This document shows positions 29,926 to 37,739 of a stretch of DNA of 37,739 nt, in pieces; the stretch's first letter is position 1; each line of letters starts with the position of its first letter. The stretch comes from Elusimicrobia bacterium GWC2_64_44 (lineage in GTDB: Bacteria; Elusimicrobiota; Elusimicrobia; Elusimicrobiales; UBA9959): NCBI GenBank assembly GCA_001799845.1, contig MGUG01000057.1, forward strand, positions 1-37,739, written 5' to 3'. The translations under genes were made by a program, and so were the position numbers. The notes beneath the pieces were generated by a model. It searched no databases and was not told the origin of the DNA. It saw nothing but the letters and a program-made list of their open reading frames with translations.

Positions 29926-32190
29926 ATGAAAAAGGCCGCCCTCCTCTTCCTCGCGCTCCTGCCCGCCGCGTTTACGCAGCGGGCCGGCGCCGTTGGGGAA
30001 ATGAGCGGCGGGTCGGTGGCGCTGTCCCGCTGGGCGGCCAACTCTCAGGGCCAGGTGAGCTCCGGCGCGGGCTTCAATCTCTACTCCTCGGTAGGGGAAA
30101 CGGCGTTTTCCAGCGCGGCGGCCGGCGGCCTGGCGGTCAACCCCGGCTACATGAAGGTGGCGGCCCAGCCCGGCACCATAGTTTCAATAACCGCCGTCAC
30201 CAAGGCCACCGGTACGCTGGAGCTGGCCTGGGCGGCCCCCGGCGCCGACGGTTTCCTGGGCGGCATCACCGGCGGCGTCTACCGGCTGGATTATTCCAGC
30301 GACCCGCTGCACTCCTTCTCCCCCACCACTTTCCTGACGGAGTTCTCCACCTCGGTGACCGCGGGCTCGGCGCAGCGCCTGGACATCCCCGGCCTGCAGG
30401 CCAACACCACTTATTACACTAAAATTTATTTTGGCGACTCCGGGAAGATGATAGCGGCCGACTCCGCGCTGAGCGCCGAATCCACGCTGGCCGATCTGCC
30501 GGTAGACCCGTTCTTCTCCGCGGTTAACGGCTGCGACGCCACCATAAGCTGGGCCCTCCCCGGCAGCGGCGCCCGCGGCTACAGCACCGACTCCTCCACC
30601 ACCAGCTTCGGCGTGCTGTCGCCCGGCGGCGAAGTCAGCACCGTGGGCACCCCCGACGGCCTGCAGGCGAACCTGGTCATCAGCGGCCTGGCCCCCGGCA
30701 GCACCTATTACTTCCGCGTAGCCAGCCTCAACTGGCAGGGCAACAAGAACTTCACCACCCTGATCTCCACCGTCACGCCCCGCACGCTCTGCCGGTTCCC
30801 CGTCTCCGGCCTAAGCGCCTTCGGCGACGCGCTCTCCCGCGCCGTAACCCTCACCTGGGTCAACCCGGCCTCGCCCTCGCTGGAAGGCGTGGTGATAATG
30901 CTGAGCACCAGCGCGGCCCCCGCCCCGCTGCCCGACGGCTCCGTGCTGACCCCCGGCCAGGTGCTGGCCGACGGCTCCATAGTGAAGTCCACCCAGGCCG
31001 CCGCGCCGCTGGGCGACTCGGGCCTTACGCTCGACACCACCTACTTCTACCACCTGATGACGCGCTACACCGGGCCCGTCTACTCGGTGGGCGTTTCCAC
31101 CAACGTCTTCCTGGACCTGCCCCCGATGGCGCCGGCCGGCCTGACGGCGGACCTGAACGCGGACGGCACGGCCGTGACGCTGAACTGGAACGGGGTGACC
31201 AGTAACCTCGACGGCTCGGCTTTCAAGGCGCCGGCGGCCCCCATGGGCGTAGAGCTGGCCCGCTACAGGGTAGAAAAATCCTCTTCCGTGGGCATGCCCT
31301 CCTGGGTAGCCGTGGCCACCCTGCCGGCCAGCGCGCAGAGCTACGTTGACGCCGTAGCGCCCGGCGACCCGGCCTATATCTATCGCATCGCCTCCTTAGA
31401 CTCGCTGGGCACCGAGGAGCGCGCGATGGCGGTGGACACCCGCCGCGGCGTGTACGTCTTCGCCCCCGACCAGGTAGCCCGCCTGGAGATCCCTGCAAGC
31501 CTCAGCGGAGAACTGCTGGCGGCCAATAGCCCCTACGGTTCCAACATCCTGATCCGTTCGGTCAACGAGGGCTCCGACGCCCCCAGGAGCATCTACAACT
31601 CCGTGCGCTTCGAGGCCGTGCGGACCCCTGGCAACGAGGTGCTGGAGAATTTCAGCTTCTCGCGCCCCGAGCTTACCGTGGCCGTGCGCTACGAGGTCTC
31701 CGGCGGCCGCGTGGTACCCTCCGGCGCCGGCGCCCAGGCCGTCACCGCCAGCGACGCCGCCCAGCGCCTCGGCCTCTACTGGAACAACGGCGAGAAGTAC
31801 GTGAAGCTCTACGGCAAGATAGACACCGTCAACCAGCTGGCCAGCGTGCAGAGCTCCATGCTGGGCAGTTACCAGATACGCTCGCTCTACCGCGATTCGG
31901 GCGTGCACTTCGACATTTCGAACCTCAGCAACCGCGCCATCACCCCCAACGGCGACGGGCTCAACGACTCCGCGGTCTTCACTTTCGACAACCCGCGCGA
32001 CTCGGCCTTCTCCGGCAAGATCTACGACCTGAGCGGGGCCTTCGTGGCGGACATGACCCCGGGGCCGGTGGTCAACAGCCTGGTCTGGGACGGCAAGGCC
32101 AACGGCAGGGCGGTCTCGGGCGGGGCTTACGTGTACCAGATACGGTCGGAGGAGCGCACCTTTAACGGTACGCTGCTGGTGATAAGATGA
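29926..32190 (+). CDS. Secreted Fn3-type protein with CHU_C-like C-terminal domain
   Basis: A 754-residue exported protein. Signal peptide (about 1-22); an N-terminal segment with SGGSVALS, SSVGETAF and AVNPGYM (a motif found, in shorter form, in the 177-residue protein at 11713); then several fibronectin-III-like modules, seen as ITAVTKATGTLELAWAAP, ISWALPGS, GLAPGSTYYFRVASLN, VTLTWVNP and VTLNWNGV. The last 83 residues start ITPNGDGLND and continue IYDLSG, VWDGKANGRAVSGGAYVYQIR and LLVIR, matching the CHU_C/FlgD-like end domain that serves as sorting signal in type IX secretion (known for other phyla; here inferred). The start is 1 nt after the receiver stop, and it overlaps the PorV-like gene by 4 nt, so both should be made together. 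Confidence 0.85.
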   Translation: MKKAALLFLALLPAAFTQRAGAVGEMSGGSVALSRWAANSQGQVSSGAGFNLYSSVGETAFSSAAAGGLAVNPGYMKVAAQPGTIVSITAVTKATGTLELAWAAPGADGFLGGITGGVYRLDYSSDPLHSFSPTTFLTEFSTSVTAGSAQRLDIPGLQANTTYYTKIYFGDSGKMIAADSALSAESTLADLPVDPFFSAVNGCDATISWALPGSGARGYSTDSSTTSFGVLSPGGEVSTVGTPDGLQANLVISGLAPGSTYYFRVASLNWQGNKNFTTLISTVTPRTLCRFPVSGLSAFGDALSRAVTLTWVNPASPSLEGVVIMLSTSAAPAPLPDGSVLTPGQVLADGSIVKSTQAAAPLGDSGLTLDTTYFYHLMTRYTGPVYSVGVSTNVFLDLPPMAPAGLTADLNADGTAVTLNWNGVTSNLDGSAFKAPAAPMGVELARYRVEKSSSVGMPSWVAVATLPASAQSYVDAVAPGDPAYIYRIASLDSLGTEERAMAVDTRRGVYVFAPDQVARLEIPASLSGELLAANSPYGSNILIRSVNEGSDAPRSIYNSVRFEAVRTPGNEVLENFSFSRPELTVAVRYEVSGGRVVPSGAGAQAVTASDAAQRLGLYWNNGEKYVKLYGKIDTVNQLASVQSSMLGSYQIRSLYRDSGVHFDISNLSNRAITPNGDGLNDSAVFTFDNPRDSAFSGKIYDLSGAFVADMTPGPVVNSLVWDGKANGRAVSGGAYVYQIRSEERTFNGTLLVIR

Positions 32191-34169
32191 CGACTCACGG
32201 CGGAAAGGAACGGGCTCGCGCCCTCGCGGCGGCCATACTGGCCGTCACGCTCCTTGCCGCCCCCGCGCGCGCCGCCTTCGACGACCTGGGCGCCGGCGCC
32301 CGCGCCCCGGGCATGGGCAACGCCTTCACCGCCATCGCCGACGACGTCTACGCCATCTACTACAACCCGGCCGGCCTGGCGCTGCTCGACAGGCCGACGT
32401 TCGCGGCGTCCCACACCCAGCACCTGGCCGGACTCTCCGACGGCTCCGGGCTCAACACCTCCTTCCTCGGCTACGCCCACCCGCTCAAGTGGGACCGCGG
32501 CACCGTGGCCGCCGGGGTGCAGAACTTCAGCCTGGACGGCTCCTTTTACAACGAGCAGGCATACTACCTTTCCTACGCCAGGGAAGTACCGGTGTCCCTG
32601 GAGCTCTACGACCTGTTCTGGGGCATCAACATAAAGAACCTGCGCCGCTCCTTCGGCAGCCTGCCCGAGGCCTCCAACGCCATGAACGGCCTGACCGCCA
32701 CCGGCCTGGCGGACCCGGTGCTCTCCGGCAAGCGCTCGGTCAACGTCTTCGACGCCGACCTCGGGCTGCTTTACAAGATCGGCAAGGGCTATACCGCCGG
32801 CCTGGAGCTGATGCACCTCGCCACGCCCAACGTGGCCTTCTCTCCCGCGGACACGGACAAGCTGCCGCTGCGCACCAAGCTGGCGCTGGGCTACTCCAGC
32901 ATGCTTTCCAACATCGCCGCCCAGTACGAAACGGCTGCCAGCCCCACGGGCACGCGCGACCACCGCCTGACCATGGCCGCCGAGCGCTGGTTCCCCTGGC
33001 TGCTGGTAGGCAACATAGGCGCGCGCGCCGCCCTGAGCGTGGGCAACCGCGATTTCCGCCAGGCGTCCGCCGGCCTCTCCTACCGCACCGGCCGCATCGG
33101 CGTGGATTACGGCTTCATCCTGCCCATAAACAGCATCGCCTCCACCTACGGCACGCACCGCCTGAGCTTCTCCATACGCTTCGGCCCGGTGCAGGAGGAG
33201 GAGGAATCCGCGAAGCTGGTGCTCGCCGCTATGCGCGCCCTGAAGTCCGGCAAGGCCCCCGAGCTGGCCGCCTCCCCGGCTTCCCCCTCCTACGCCGGCG
33301 CCCTCCGGGCCCGCCTGGACCGCGCGCGTTTCCTGGAGGCCGAGGGCCGCTACCCGGAGGCCGCCCTGGAGATCTCCGCCGCGCTGGAGCTGAGCCCCAA
33401 AGACGAACCGCTGCTCCGGCACCATTCGCGCCTGAACCTAGTCTCCGCGCAATTGGGCAGGCTGGAGGCCCACAAGACCGACAGCGTGCAGTCGGCGCTG
33501 TACCGCTCCGCGCTGGCCTTCCTCACCGGCTCCGACGAGGAAGCCGTCGCCCAGGCCGCGGCGGCCCTGGCCCTGCGGCCCGCCAGCCGGCAGATCTCGG
33601 ATTACCTGGCGCAGCTTGAGCTCACCACCGGCCTGCAGGCCCGCAAGAGCGACCTGCCCCCCGATATCGCCGTGAAGGTGCAGAACCTGCTGACCATGGC
33701 CTCAGAGGCCCTCGAAGACTCCCGCTACGACGAGGCTGCCCTGATGAGCGAGGCCGTGCTCAAATACCAGCCCGAGAACCTGACCGCGCTGGAGAACCTC
33801 GGCATCTCCTACTTCGCGCAGGGCGAGTACCAGAAGTCGCTCGACGCCTGGAAGAAAACCTACCGCCTCGAGACCGGCAAGGCCCGCCAGACCATGATAA
33901 AGTCCCAGATCGCTTCCGTGGAGAACGTGGCGAGGCAGCAGAAGCGCAAGACCGACGCCACCGCCGCGGGCGCAGCCCCCAGGCCGGCCGGCCCTGCCGG
34001 CCCCTCCGCCCCCGCCCAGGCGCAGAAGCTTTACAGGGAAGGCCTCGACCTCTACAGCTCCGGAGAGCTGCTCAAGGCCCAGGTCATATTCCAGAAGGTG
34101 CTGGAGGCCGACCCCGGCAACATCCCGGCCGCCAACGCGATAAAGCGCATACAGCGCGAGCTGAGGTAA
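32187..34169 (+). CDS. PorV-like outer-membrane barrel fused to TPR repeats
   Basis: A 660-residue exported protein with a signal peptide (about 1-29). The barrel part (about 30-335) carries the PorV-family block DLGAGARAPGMGNAFTAIADDV then IYYNPAGLALL and ends with strands RLSFSIRFG. From about 375 it has helical TPR-like repeats, for example RARFLEAEGRYPEAALEISAALELSP, ALENLGISYFAQGEYQKSLDAWKK and KLYREGLDLYSSGELLKAQVIFQKVLEADPGN (in parts). PorV homologues bind sorting-domain cargo; the adjacent, overlapping gene makes such a cargo. The TPR half mirrors the HEAT half of the PorV-like protein at 12249: both barrels carry a helical repeat domain that could recruit partners. Confidence 0.87.
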   Translation: MTTHGGKERARALAAAILAVTLLAAPARAAFDDLGAGARAPGMGNAFTAIADDVYAIYYNPAGLALLDRPTFAASHTQHLAGLSDGSGLNTSFLGYAHPLKWDRGTVAAGVQNFSLDGSFYNEQAYYLSYAREVPVSLELYDLFWGINIKNLRRSFGSLPEASNAMNGLTATGLADPVLSGKRSVNVFDADLGLLYKIGKGYTAGLELMHLATPNVAFSPADTDKLPLRTKLALGYSSMLSNIAAQYETAASPTGTRDHRLTMAAERWFPWLLVGNIGARAALSVGNRDFRQASAGLSYRTGRIGVDYGFILPINSIASTYGTHRLSFSIRFGPVQEEEESAKLVLAAMRALKSGKAPELAASPASPSYAGALRARLDRARFLEAEGRYPEAALEISAALELSPKDEPLLRHHSRLNLVSAQLGRLEAHKTDSVQSALYRSALAFLTGSDEEAVAQAAAALALRPASRQISDYLAQLELTTGLQARKSDLPPDIAVKVQNLLTMASEALEDSRYDEAALMSEAVLKYQPENLTALENLGISYFAQGEYQKSLDAWKKTYRLETGKARQTMIKSQIASVENVARQQKRKTDATAAGAAPRPAGPAGPSAPAQAQKLYREGLDLYSSGELLKAQVIFQKVLEADPGNIPAANAIKRIQRELR

Positions 34170-34176
34170 AGGATCT

Positions 34177-35514
34177 ATGAAGATACGGACCAAGATAACT
34201 TTGCTCCTCTCCGGCGTGATAGCGCTGGTGGTAGCCGGCATGATACTGGCCCTGGTCGCGCTGGAGCGCCGCCAGATCGCCAAGGCGGAGAGCGAACGCG
34301 TCTCCTCGGTGATGGCCAGCATAACCCGGGCCGCGGGCGAATCCCTGAGCCTGCGCGACGACCTGCTGCTGCTGAGCTACCTGCGCTTCCAGATGAAGCA
34401 GGCGCCGGAGATAGAGATCTGCCTGGTGACCAGGAACGGCTACACCACCATCCTGGGCAAAGTCAGCAGCGACCTGGAATACAGGACCGTCTCGGCGTCT
34501 GTCGCCGGGGAGACGGTAACGGTGCAGGCGGGCTTCTCCAAGGAATTCCTGCGTGAGGAACTGCGCCAGGAGAACATGGCGCTGCTCGCGGTCTCCCTCG
34601 GGATGGCGGCTATCGGCCTGGGCCTCGGCTTCGCGGGCTCAGTGTTCATCAGCCGCAAGCTGTCGGAGCCGGTGGCGGCGCTGTCGGAAGCCGCCGGCAA
34701 GCTGGGCCGCGGCGACCTGGACGCCGAAGTGGCGGCGAACGGTTCCGACGAGATAGCGGAACTGGCCGGAGCGTTCAATAACATGGCCTCGAACATACGC
34801 GAGTCCGTCAGGGCCAAGGAAGACCTGCTGAGCACACTGACCCACGAGCTGAACAACCCGCTGGCGGGCTTAAAGGCCTACATCGCGCTGCTGCGCGACC
34901 CGGGCCGCATCGCCACCATCGCCGATACGCGCCAGGCCTACGAAACCATGGCCGACGCCGTGGGCCAGATGGAACTTACCCTTTCCAACGCGCTGGAACT
35001 TTTCAGGACCTCGGCCAAGCCGGAACTGGACCTGGAGATAGTAGACCTTGCGGCGATGGCCCGCGAGGTCACGGGGCTCTATTCCCCGGTCGCGCGCTCC
35101 AGCCACATCGATCTCAAGCTCGAGGCCCCGGAACACGGCCTCTCGATAACGGCCGACCGCAAGCTGCTGCGCCGCGTGATGGTAAACCTGGTCTCCAATG
35201 CGCTGAAGTACACGCCTGAGCGCGGGGCCATCTCGGTAACCCTCTCGGTGAAAGACGGCTGCGCTGAATTCAGGGTCGCCGACAATGGCTACGGCATCAG
35301 CAAGGAAGACCAGAAGCATTTGTTCACCAAGTTCTACAGGGTGCGCGGCGCCGACGGCAAGAAGAGCAAGATCCCGGGCTCGGGCCTGGGCCTGGCGATA
35401 GTAAAGCAGGCGATAGAACTGCACCGCGGCAAGATCGGTGTTGAGAGCGAAAAAGGCAAAGGTTCCACTTTCATAGTTTTGCTGCCTAAGTCCGATTCCG
35501 GAGAATGCATATGA
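34177..35514 (+). CDS. Membrane sensor histidine kinase
   Basis: A 445-residue kinase. Two membrane helices (about 7-29 and 136-158) enclose a periplasmic sensor (about 30-135) of no recognised family; a HAMP domain follows (about 159-213); the HisKA domain has the phospho-accepting His223 in LTHELNNPLAG; the ATPase has the N-box NLVSNALKYTP (about 337-347), VADNGYGIS (about 368-375), LFTKFYRV and GSGLGLAIV. All catalytic motifs look intact. AGGAT lies before the ATG, 7 nt after the PorV-like stop, and the stop overlaps the next gene (ATGA). Its likely partner is the receiver at 29535 in the same operon; no DNA-binding partner is next to it. Confidence 0.93.
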   Translation: MKIRTKITLLLSGVIALVVAGMILALVALERRQIAKAESERVSSVMASITRAAGESLSLRDDLLLLSYLRFQMKQAPEIEICLVTRNGYTTILGKVSSDLEYRTVSASVAGETVTVQAGFSKEFLREELRQENMALLAVSLGMAAIGLGLGFAGSVFISRKLSEPVAALSEAAGKLGRGDLDAEVAANGSDEIAELAGAFNNMASNIRESVRAKEDLLSTLTHELNNPLAGLKAYIALLRDPGRIATIADTRQAYETMADAVGQMELTLSNALELFRTSAKPELDLEIVDLAAMAREVTGLYSPVARSSHIDLKLEAPEHGLSITADRKLLRRVMVNLVSNALKYTPERGAISVTLSVKDGCAEFRVADNGYGISKEDQKHLFTKFYRVRGADGKKSKIPGSGLGLAIVKQAIELHRGKIGVESEKGKGSTFIVLLPKSDSGECI

Positions 35515-37739
35515 GCACGATCAAAAAATTAACAGGATTTGCGCTGGCCGCGCTGTTTGCGCTGGCTCCATGGCCAGCGGCGGCCCAGACGGTGCCGGAC
35601 CGGGTAAGCTTCCAGGGGCGCCTGACGGACACGCTGAATAACCCGCTCGCGGGAAGTTATAACTTTAACTTCGCCATCTATCCTGCCCTGACCGGCGGCG
35701 CTCCGCTCTGGAGCGAAACGCAGAACGGCGTGACGGTGGCTAACGGCATCCTCGCCGCCGAACTCGGCGCCTCCTCCCCCATCCCCGCCGCGGTCTTCTC
35801 CGCGGCGCAGCGCTACCTCGAAATTACCGTGAACGGCACCACCCTTGCGCCCAGGCAGCGCCTGCTGGCCGTACCCTATGCCGTCAACGCGCAGACCTTG
35901 AACGGCAGGGACTATTCCGCCCTGGTGTCCACCGACGCGGCGCAGACCATCTCCGGCGCCAAAACCTTCACCTCTGACATCAGCATGGGCGGCAGCGCCC
36001 GCGTTACCAACCTGGCCGCCCCGGCCGCGGCCGGCGACGCCGCCACCAAGGCCTACGTGGACGCCGCCGCGGGCGGGTCTCAGACCTCCGTGCTGTCCTC
36101 CACCCAGGTTTTCACCGGGCAGAACACTTTCGTAAACCTGGTCTCGGCGTCTTCCGACGTCTACCTGTCCGCGGGCAGGATAAAACTGCAGGGCAACTTC
36201 GTGACCACGCCCGCCGGGCTGCTGGACGCCTCCATGCTGGCGAACACCGTGCCCAACACAGCGCTGGACGCCTCCTCGGTCACCAAGCGCGGCAACGCCT
36301 TCAACGCCGCCGGACAGCTGGTGCTCTTGGACCCCGCCGGCAGACTGCCCGCCATAGACGGCTCGCAGCTGATAAACCTGTCGGCCGCCAGCGTACTTAA
36401 CGGGGTTTACTCCACCGGTTCTTACGCCAACCCGCCCTGGCTTACCAGCCTGGCTACCGCCAAGATAGATCTTTCCACCGTTACCGCCGCGCTGGCGCTC
36501 AAGGCCGACATAGCGTCTACCCTTTCCAATACCGCCGCGGTGCCGCCAGGCCTGGTGGACCTCTCTACGGTTACCGCCGCCCTTGCGGGGAAGCTGCCGG
36601 CCAACGCAACCGTTTCACCGGCCTTAGTGAACCTGTCCACCGTTACAGCGGCGCTCGCGCTCAAGGCCGACGCCGCGTCTGCGCTTTCCAATACCGCCAC
36701 AGTGCCGCCAGGCCTGGTGGACCTTTCTACGGTTACCGCCGCCCTCGCGGGCAAGCTGCCGGCCGACGCTACCGTCTCACCGGCCTTGGTGAACCTGTCC
36801 ACCGTTACAGCGGCGCTCGCGCTCAAGGCCGACGCCGCGTCTGTGCTTTCCAATGCCGCCGCGGTGCCGCCTGGCCTGGTGGACCTCTCTACGGTTACAG
36901 CCGCCCTCGCAGGCAAGCTTTCCGCTTCGGCGGGAGTACCCGCGGCCCTGGTGGACCTATCCACCGTCACCGCCGCGCTGGCAGGCAAGCTGCCGGCCGG
37001 CGCCACGGTCCCCCCCGCCTTGATCAACCTTTCCACCGTTACCGCCGCGCTGGCAGGTAAACTATCCACTAGCGGCGACGGCTCCGGCCTGATCAACCTG
37101 ACCGCCTCCAATATATCCGGCGGCAAGCTGGGCGGTTCGGTAGTTGCCTCTTCCCTCGCCGTCAACAGCGTTTACGCTGAAAGTCTGCGCGACGGCGCGC
37201 TTACTTTCGCCAAGATAGGCCCGAACAGCTGCGGGCCCAACGAGGTGCTGCGCAGGAACGCCGCCAACACCGCCTGGATCTGCGGACCCGACGAGGGCGG
37301 CGTAGTGGGCACGGTAACTATCGCCCCGCCGGCGGCCCTTGCCGACAATTCCGCCAATGCCACCATCTTCATTAACGATACCGCAGGCGGCAACCTCCTG
37401 CAGCTGCAGCAGGGCGGCGCAGACAGGTTCGTAGTAAACAACGCCGGGCTGATAACGGCGGGAAGCCTAGGCGCCGCGCAGGTGGCAGCGGGGCCGCTGC
37501 CTTCCGGGGTTATCGCCTCTTCCGCCGCGGTCGGATCCGTCTACCCCGGAGCCATGAAGGCAGGTTCCTACGGCATTGATATCCTGGGCAACGCCGCCAC
37601 CGTTTCCAACGGCGTTTACACCACCGGCGCCTACGCCAACCCGGCGTGGCTGACTTCGCTGTCTACCGGCAAGATTGACCTCTCCACCGTTACCGCGGCT
37701 CTCGGCACAAAGCTCTCCGCTACCGGCGACGGTTCCGGC
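35511..37739 (+). CDS. Repeat-rich secreted fibre-like protein (3' end outside window)
   Basis: The ATG at 35511 overlaps the kinase TGA. The 743 codons present are open to the window edge. After a signal peptide (about 1-24) comes the same N-terminal domain as in the 9847 protein (VSFQGRLTD, FAIYPAL, PLWSETQNGV, PRQRLLAVPYAVNAQTL). The body holds tandem repeats of a DLSTVTAAL motif (about 320-520), then a VYAESLRDGAL/CGPNEVLRR block, and near the end a second copy of the NGVYTTGAYANPAWLTSL segment, which suggests a longer periodic shaft downstream. This is a beta-rich fibre or adhesin type by composition. It is the last visible gene of cluster B and probably the main surface product. The true length is unknown. 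Confidence 0.83.
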   Translation, partial: MSTIKKLTGFALAALFALAPWPAAAQTVPDRVSFQGRLTDTLNNPLAGSYNFNFAIYPALTGGAPLWSETQNGVTVANGILAAELGASSPIPAAVFSAAQRYLEITVNGTTLAPRQRLLAVPYAVNAQTLNGRDYSALVSTDAAQTISGAKTFTSDISMGGSARVTNLAAPAAAGDAATKAYVDAAAGGSQTSVLSSTQVFTGQNTFVNLVSASSDVYLSAGRIKLQGNFVTTPAGLLDASMLANTVPNTALDASSVTKRGNAFNAAGQLVLLDPAGRLPAIDGSQLINLSAASVLNGVYSTGSYANPPWLTSLATAKIDLSTVTAALALKADIASTLSNTAAVPPGLVDLSTVTAALAGKLPANATVSPALVNLSTVTAALALKADAASALSNTATVPPGLVDLSTVTAALAGKLPADATVSPALVNLSTVTAALALKADAASVLSNAAAVPPGLVDLSTVTAALAGKLSASAGVPAALVDLSTVTAALAGKLPAGATVPPALINLSTVTAALAGKLSTSGDGSGLINLTASNISGGKLGGSVVASSLAVNSVYAESLRDGALTFAKIGPNSCGPNEVLRRNAANTAWICGPDEGGVVGTVTIAPPAALADNSANATIFINDTAGGNLLQLQQGGADRFVVNNAGLITAGSLGAAQVAAGPLPSGVIASSAAVGSVYPGAMKAGSYGIDILGNAATVSNGVYTTGAYANPAWLTSLSTGKIDLSTVTAALGTKLSATGDGSG
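36399..37739 (+). repeat. Long-period repeat within the fibre gene
   Basis: The segment coding NGVYSTGSYANPPWLTSL (starting 36399) recurs as NGVYTTGAYANPAWLTSL (starting 37608), 1209 nt or 403 codons later, again followed by KIDLSTVTAAL. The pattern implies that the whole module, including the short repeats, may be repeated beyond the window. Confidence 0.7.
36468..37025 (+). repeat. Alternating 90-nt and 72-nt coding repeats
   Basis: Units of 90 nt (A, 30 residues: DLSTVTAALALKAD...PPGLV) and 72 nt (B, 24 residues: DLSTVTAALAGKLPA...PALV) alternate: A 36468-36557, B 36558-36629, A 36630-36719, B 36720-36791, A 36792-36881, B 36882-36953, B 36954-37025; a further partial copy follows. The A+B super-unit is 162 nt, and copies are nearly identical, pointing to recent duplication or gene conversion. 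Confidence 0.88.

Noticed and set aside
9847-34169. Complete type IX secretion system
   Set aside because: Only PorV-like barrels and sorting-like domains are present; none of the core components was recognised, so the name is not applied.
36468-37025. Regular repeats considered as a CRISPR array
   Set aside because: The units are in frame within one open reading frame, alternate in length (90 and 72 nt), and have no unique spacers.

Overview
The window reads as a stretch of a GC-rich, Gram-negative (two-membrane) bacterial chromosome. Outer-membrane barrels, a lipoprotein lytic transglycosylase, PorV-like barrels and secreted proteins with Ig-like C-terminal domains, next to divergent copies of polA, smc and uvrB, suggest an uncultured lineage such as Elusimicrobiota. 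That placement is inference only: there is no rRNA and I could run no search. AUA isoleucine codons are frequent for such GC-rich DNA, including in housekeeping genes.

Layout. (1) 1-4669, minus: polA, a rhomboid protease, coaE and the N-terminal part of rho, the last three translationally coupled. (2) 4691-9724, minus: smc, a metallophosphoesterase and a single-domain response regulator, then trxA with its own promoter and terminator. (3) 9795-13646, minus: surface cluster A, made of a PorV-like barrel with HEAT repeats, a mini secreted protein with a FlgD/CHU_C-like C-terminal domain, and a fibre-like protein. (4) 13682-17551, minus: a FecR-domain exported protein and two outer-membrane barrels, from a promoter that predicts a leaderless mRNA. 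(5) 17543-20700, plus: mltA and namZ (peptidoglycan turnover), then a single-domain response regulator with its own promoter. (6) 20737-23041, minus: nadC-birA-queG with 4-nt overlaps. (7) 23088-23237, plus: an orphan transcription unit with a strong promoter and several hairpins, with no protein that I recognise. (8) 23252-29416, minus: an atypical OmpR-type regulator, a coiled-coil protein with 112-residue repeats, a membrane-anchored propeller-like protein and uvrB. (9) 29479 to the end, plus: a CheY-like regulator, surface cluster B (an Fn3 protein with CHU_C-like end, a PorV-like barrel with TPRs), a sensor histidine kinase and a repeat-rich fibre protein that runs off the window.

The most interesting points are the two parallel surface clusters, each pairing a PorV-like barrel with a C-terminal-domain cargo and a fibre with the same N-terminal domain (cluster B also has signalling genes built in); the structured orphan transcript at 23123-23237; and a set of genes whose -10 boxes lie 6-7 nt before the start codon, predicting leaderless mRNAs. 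No tRNA, rRNA, CRISPR array, transposase or integrase was seen, and no gap between genes exceeds about 225 nt.
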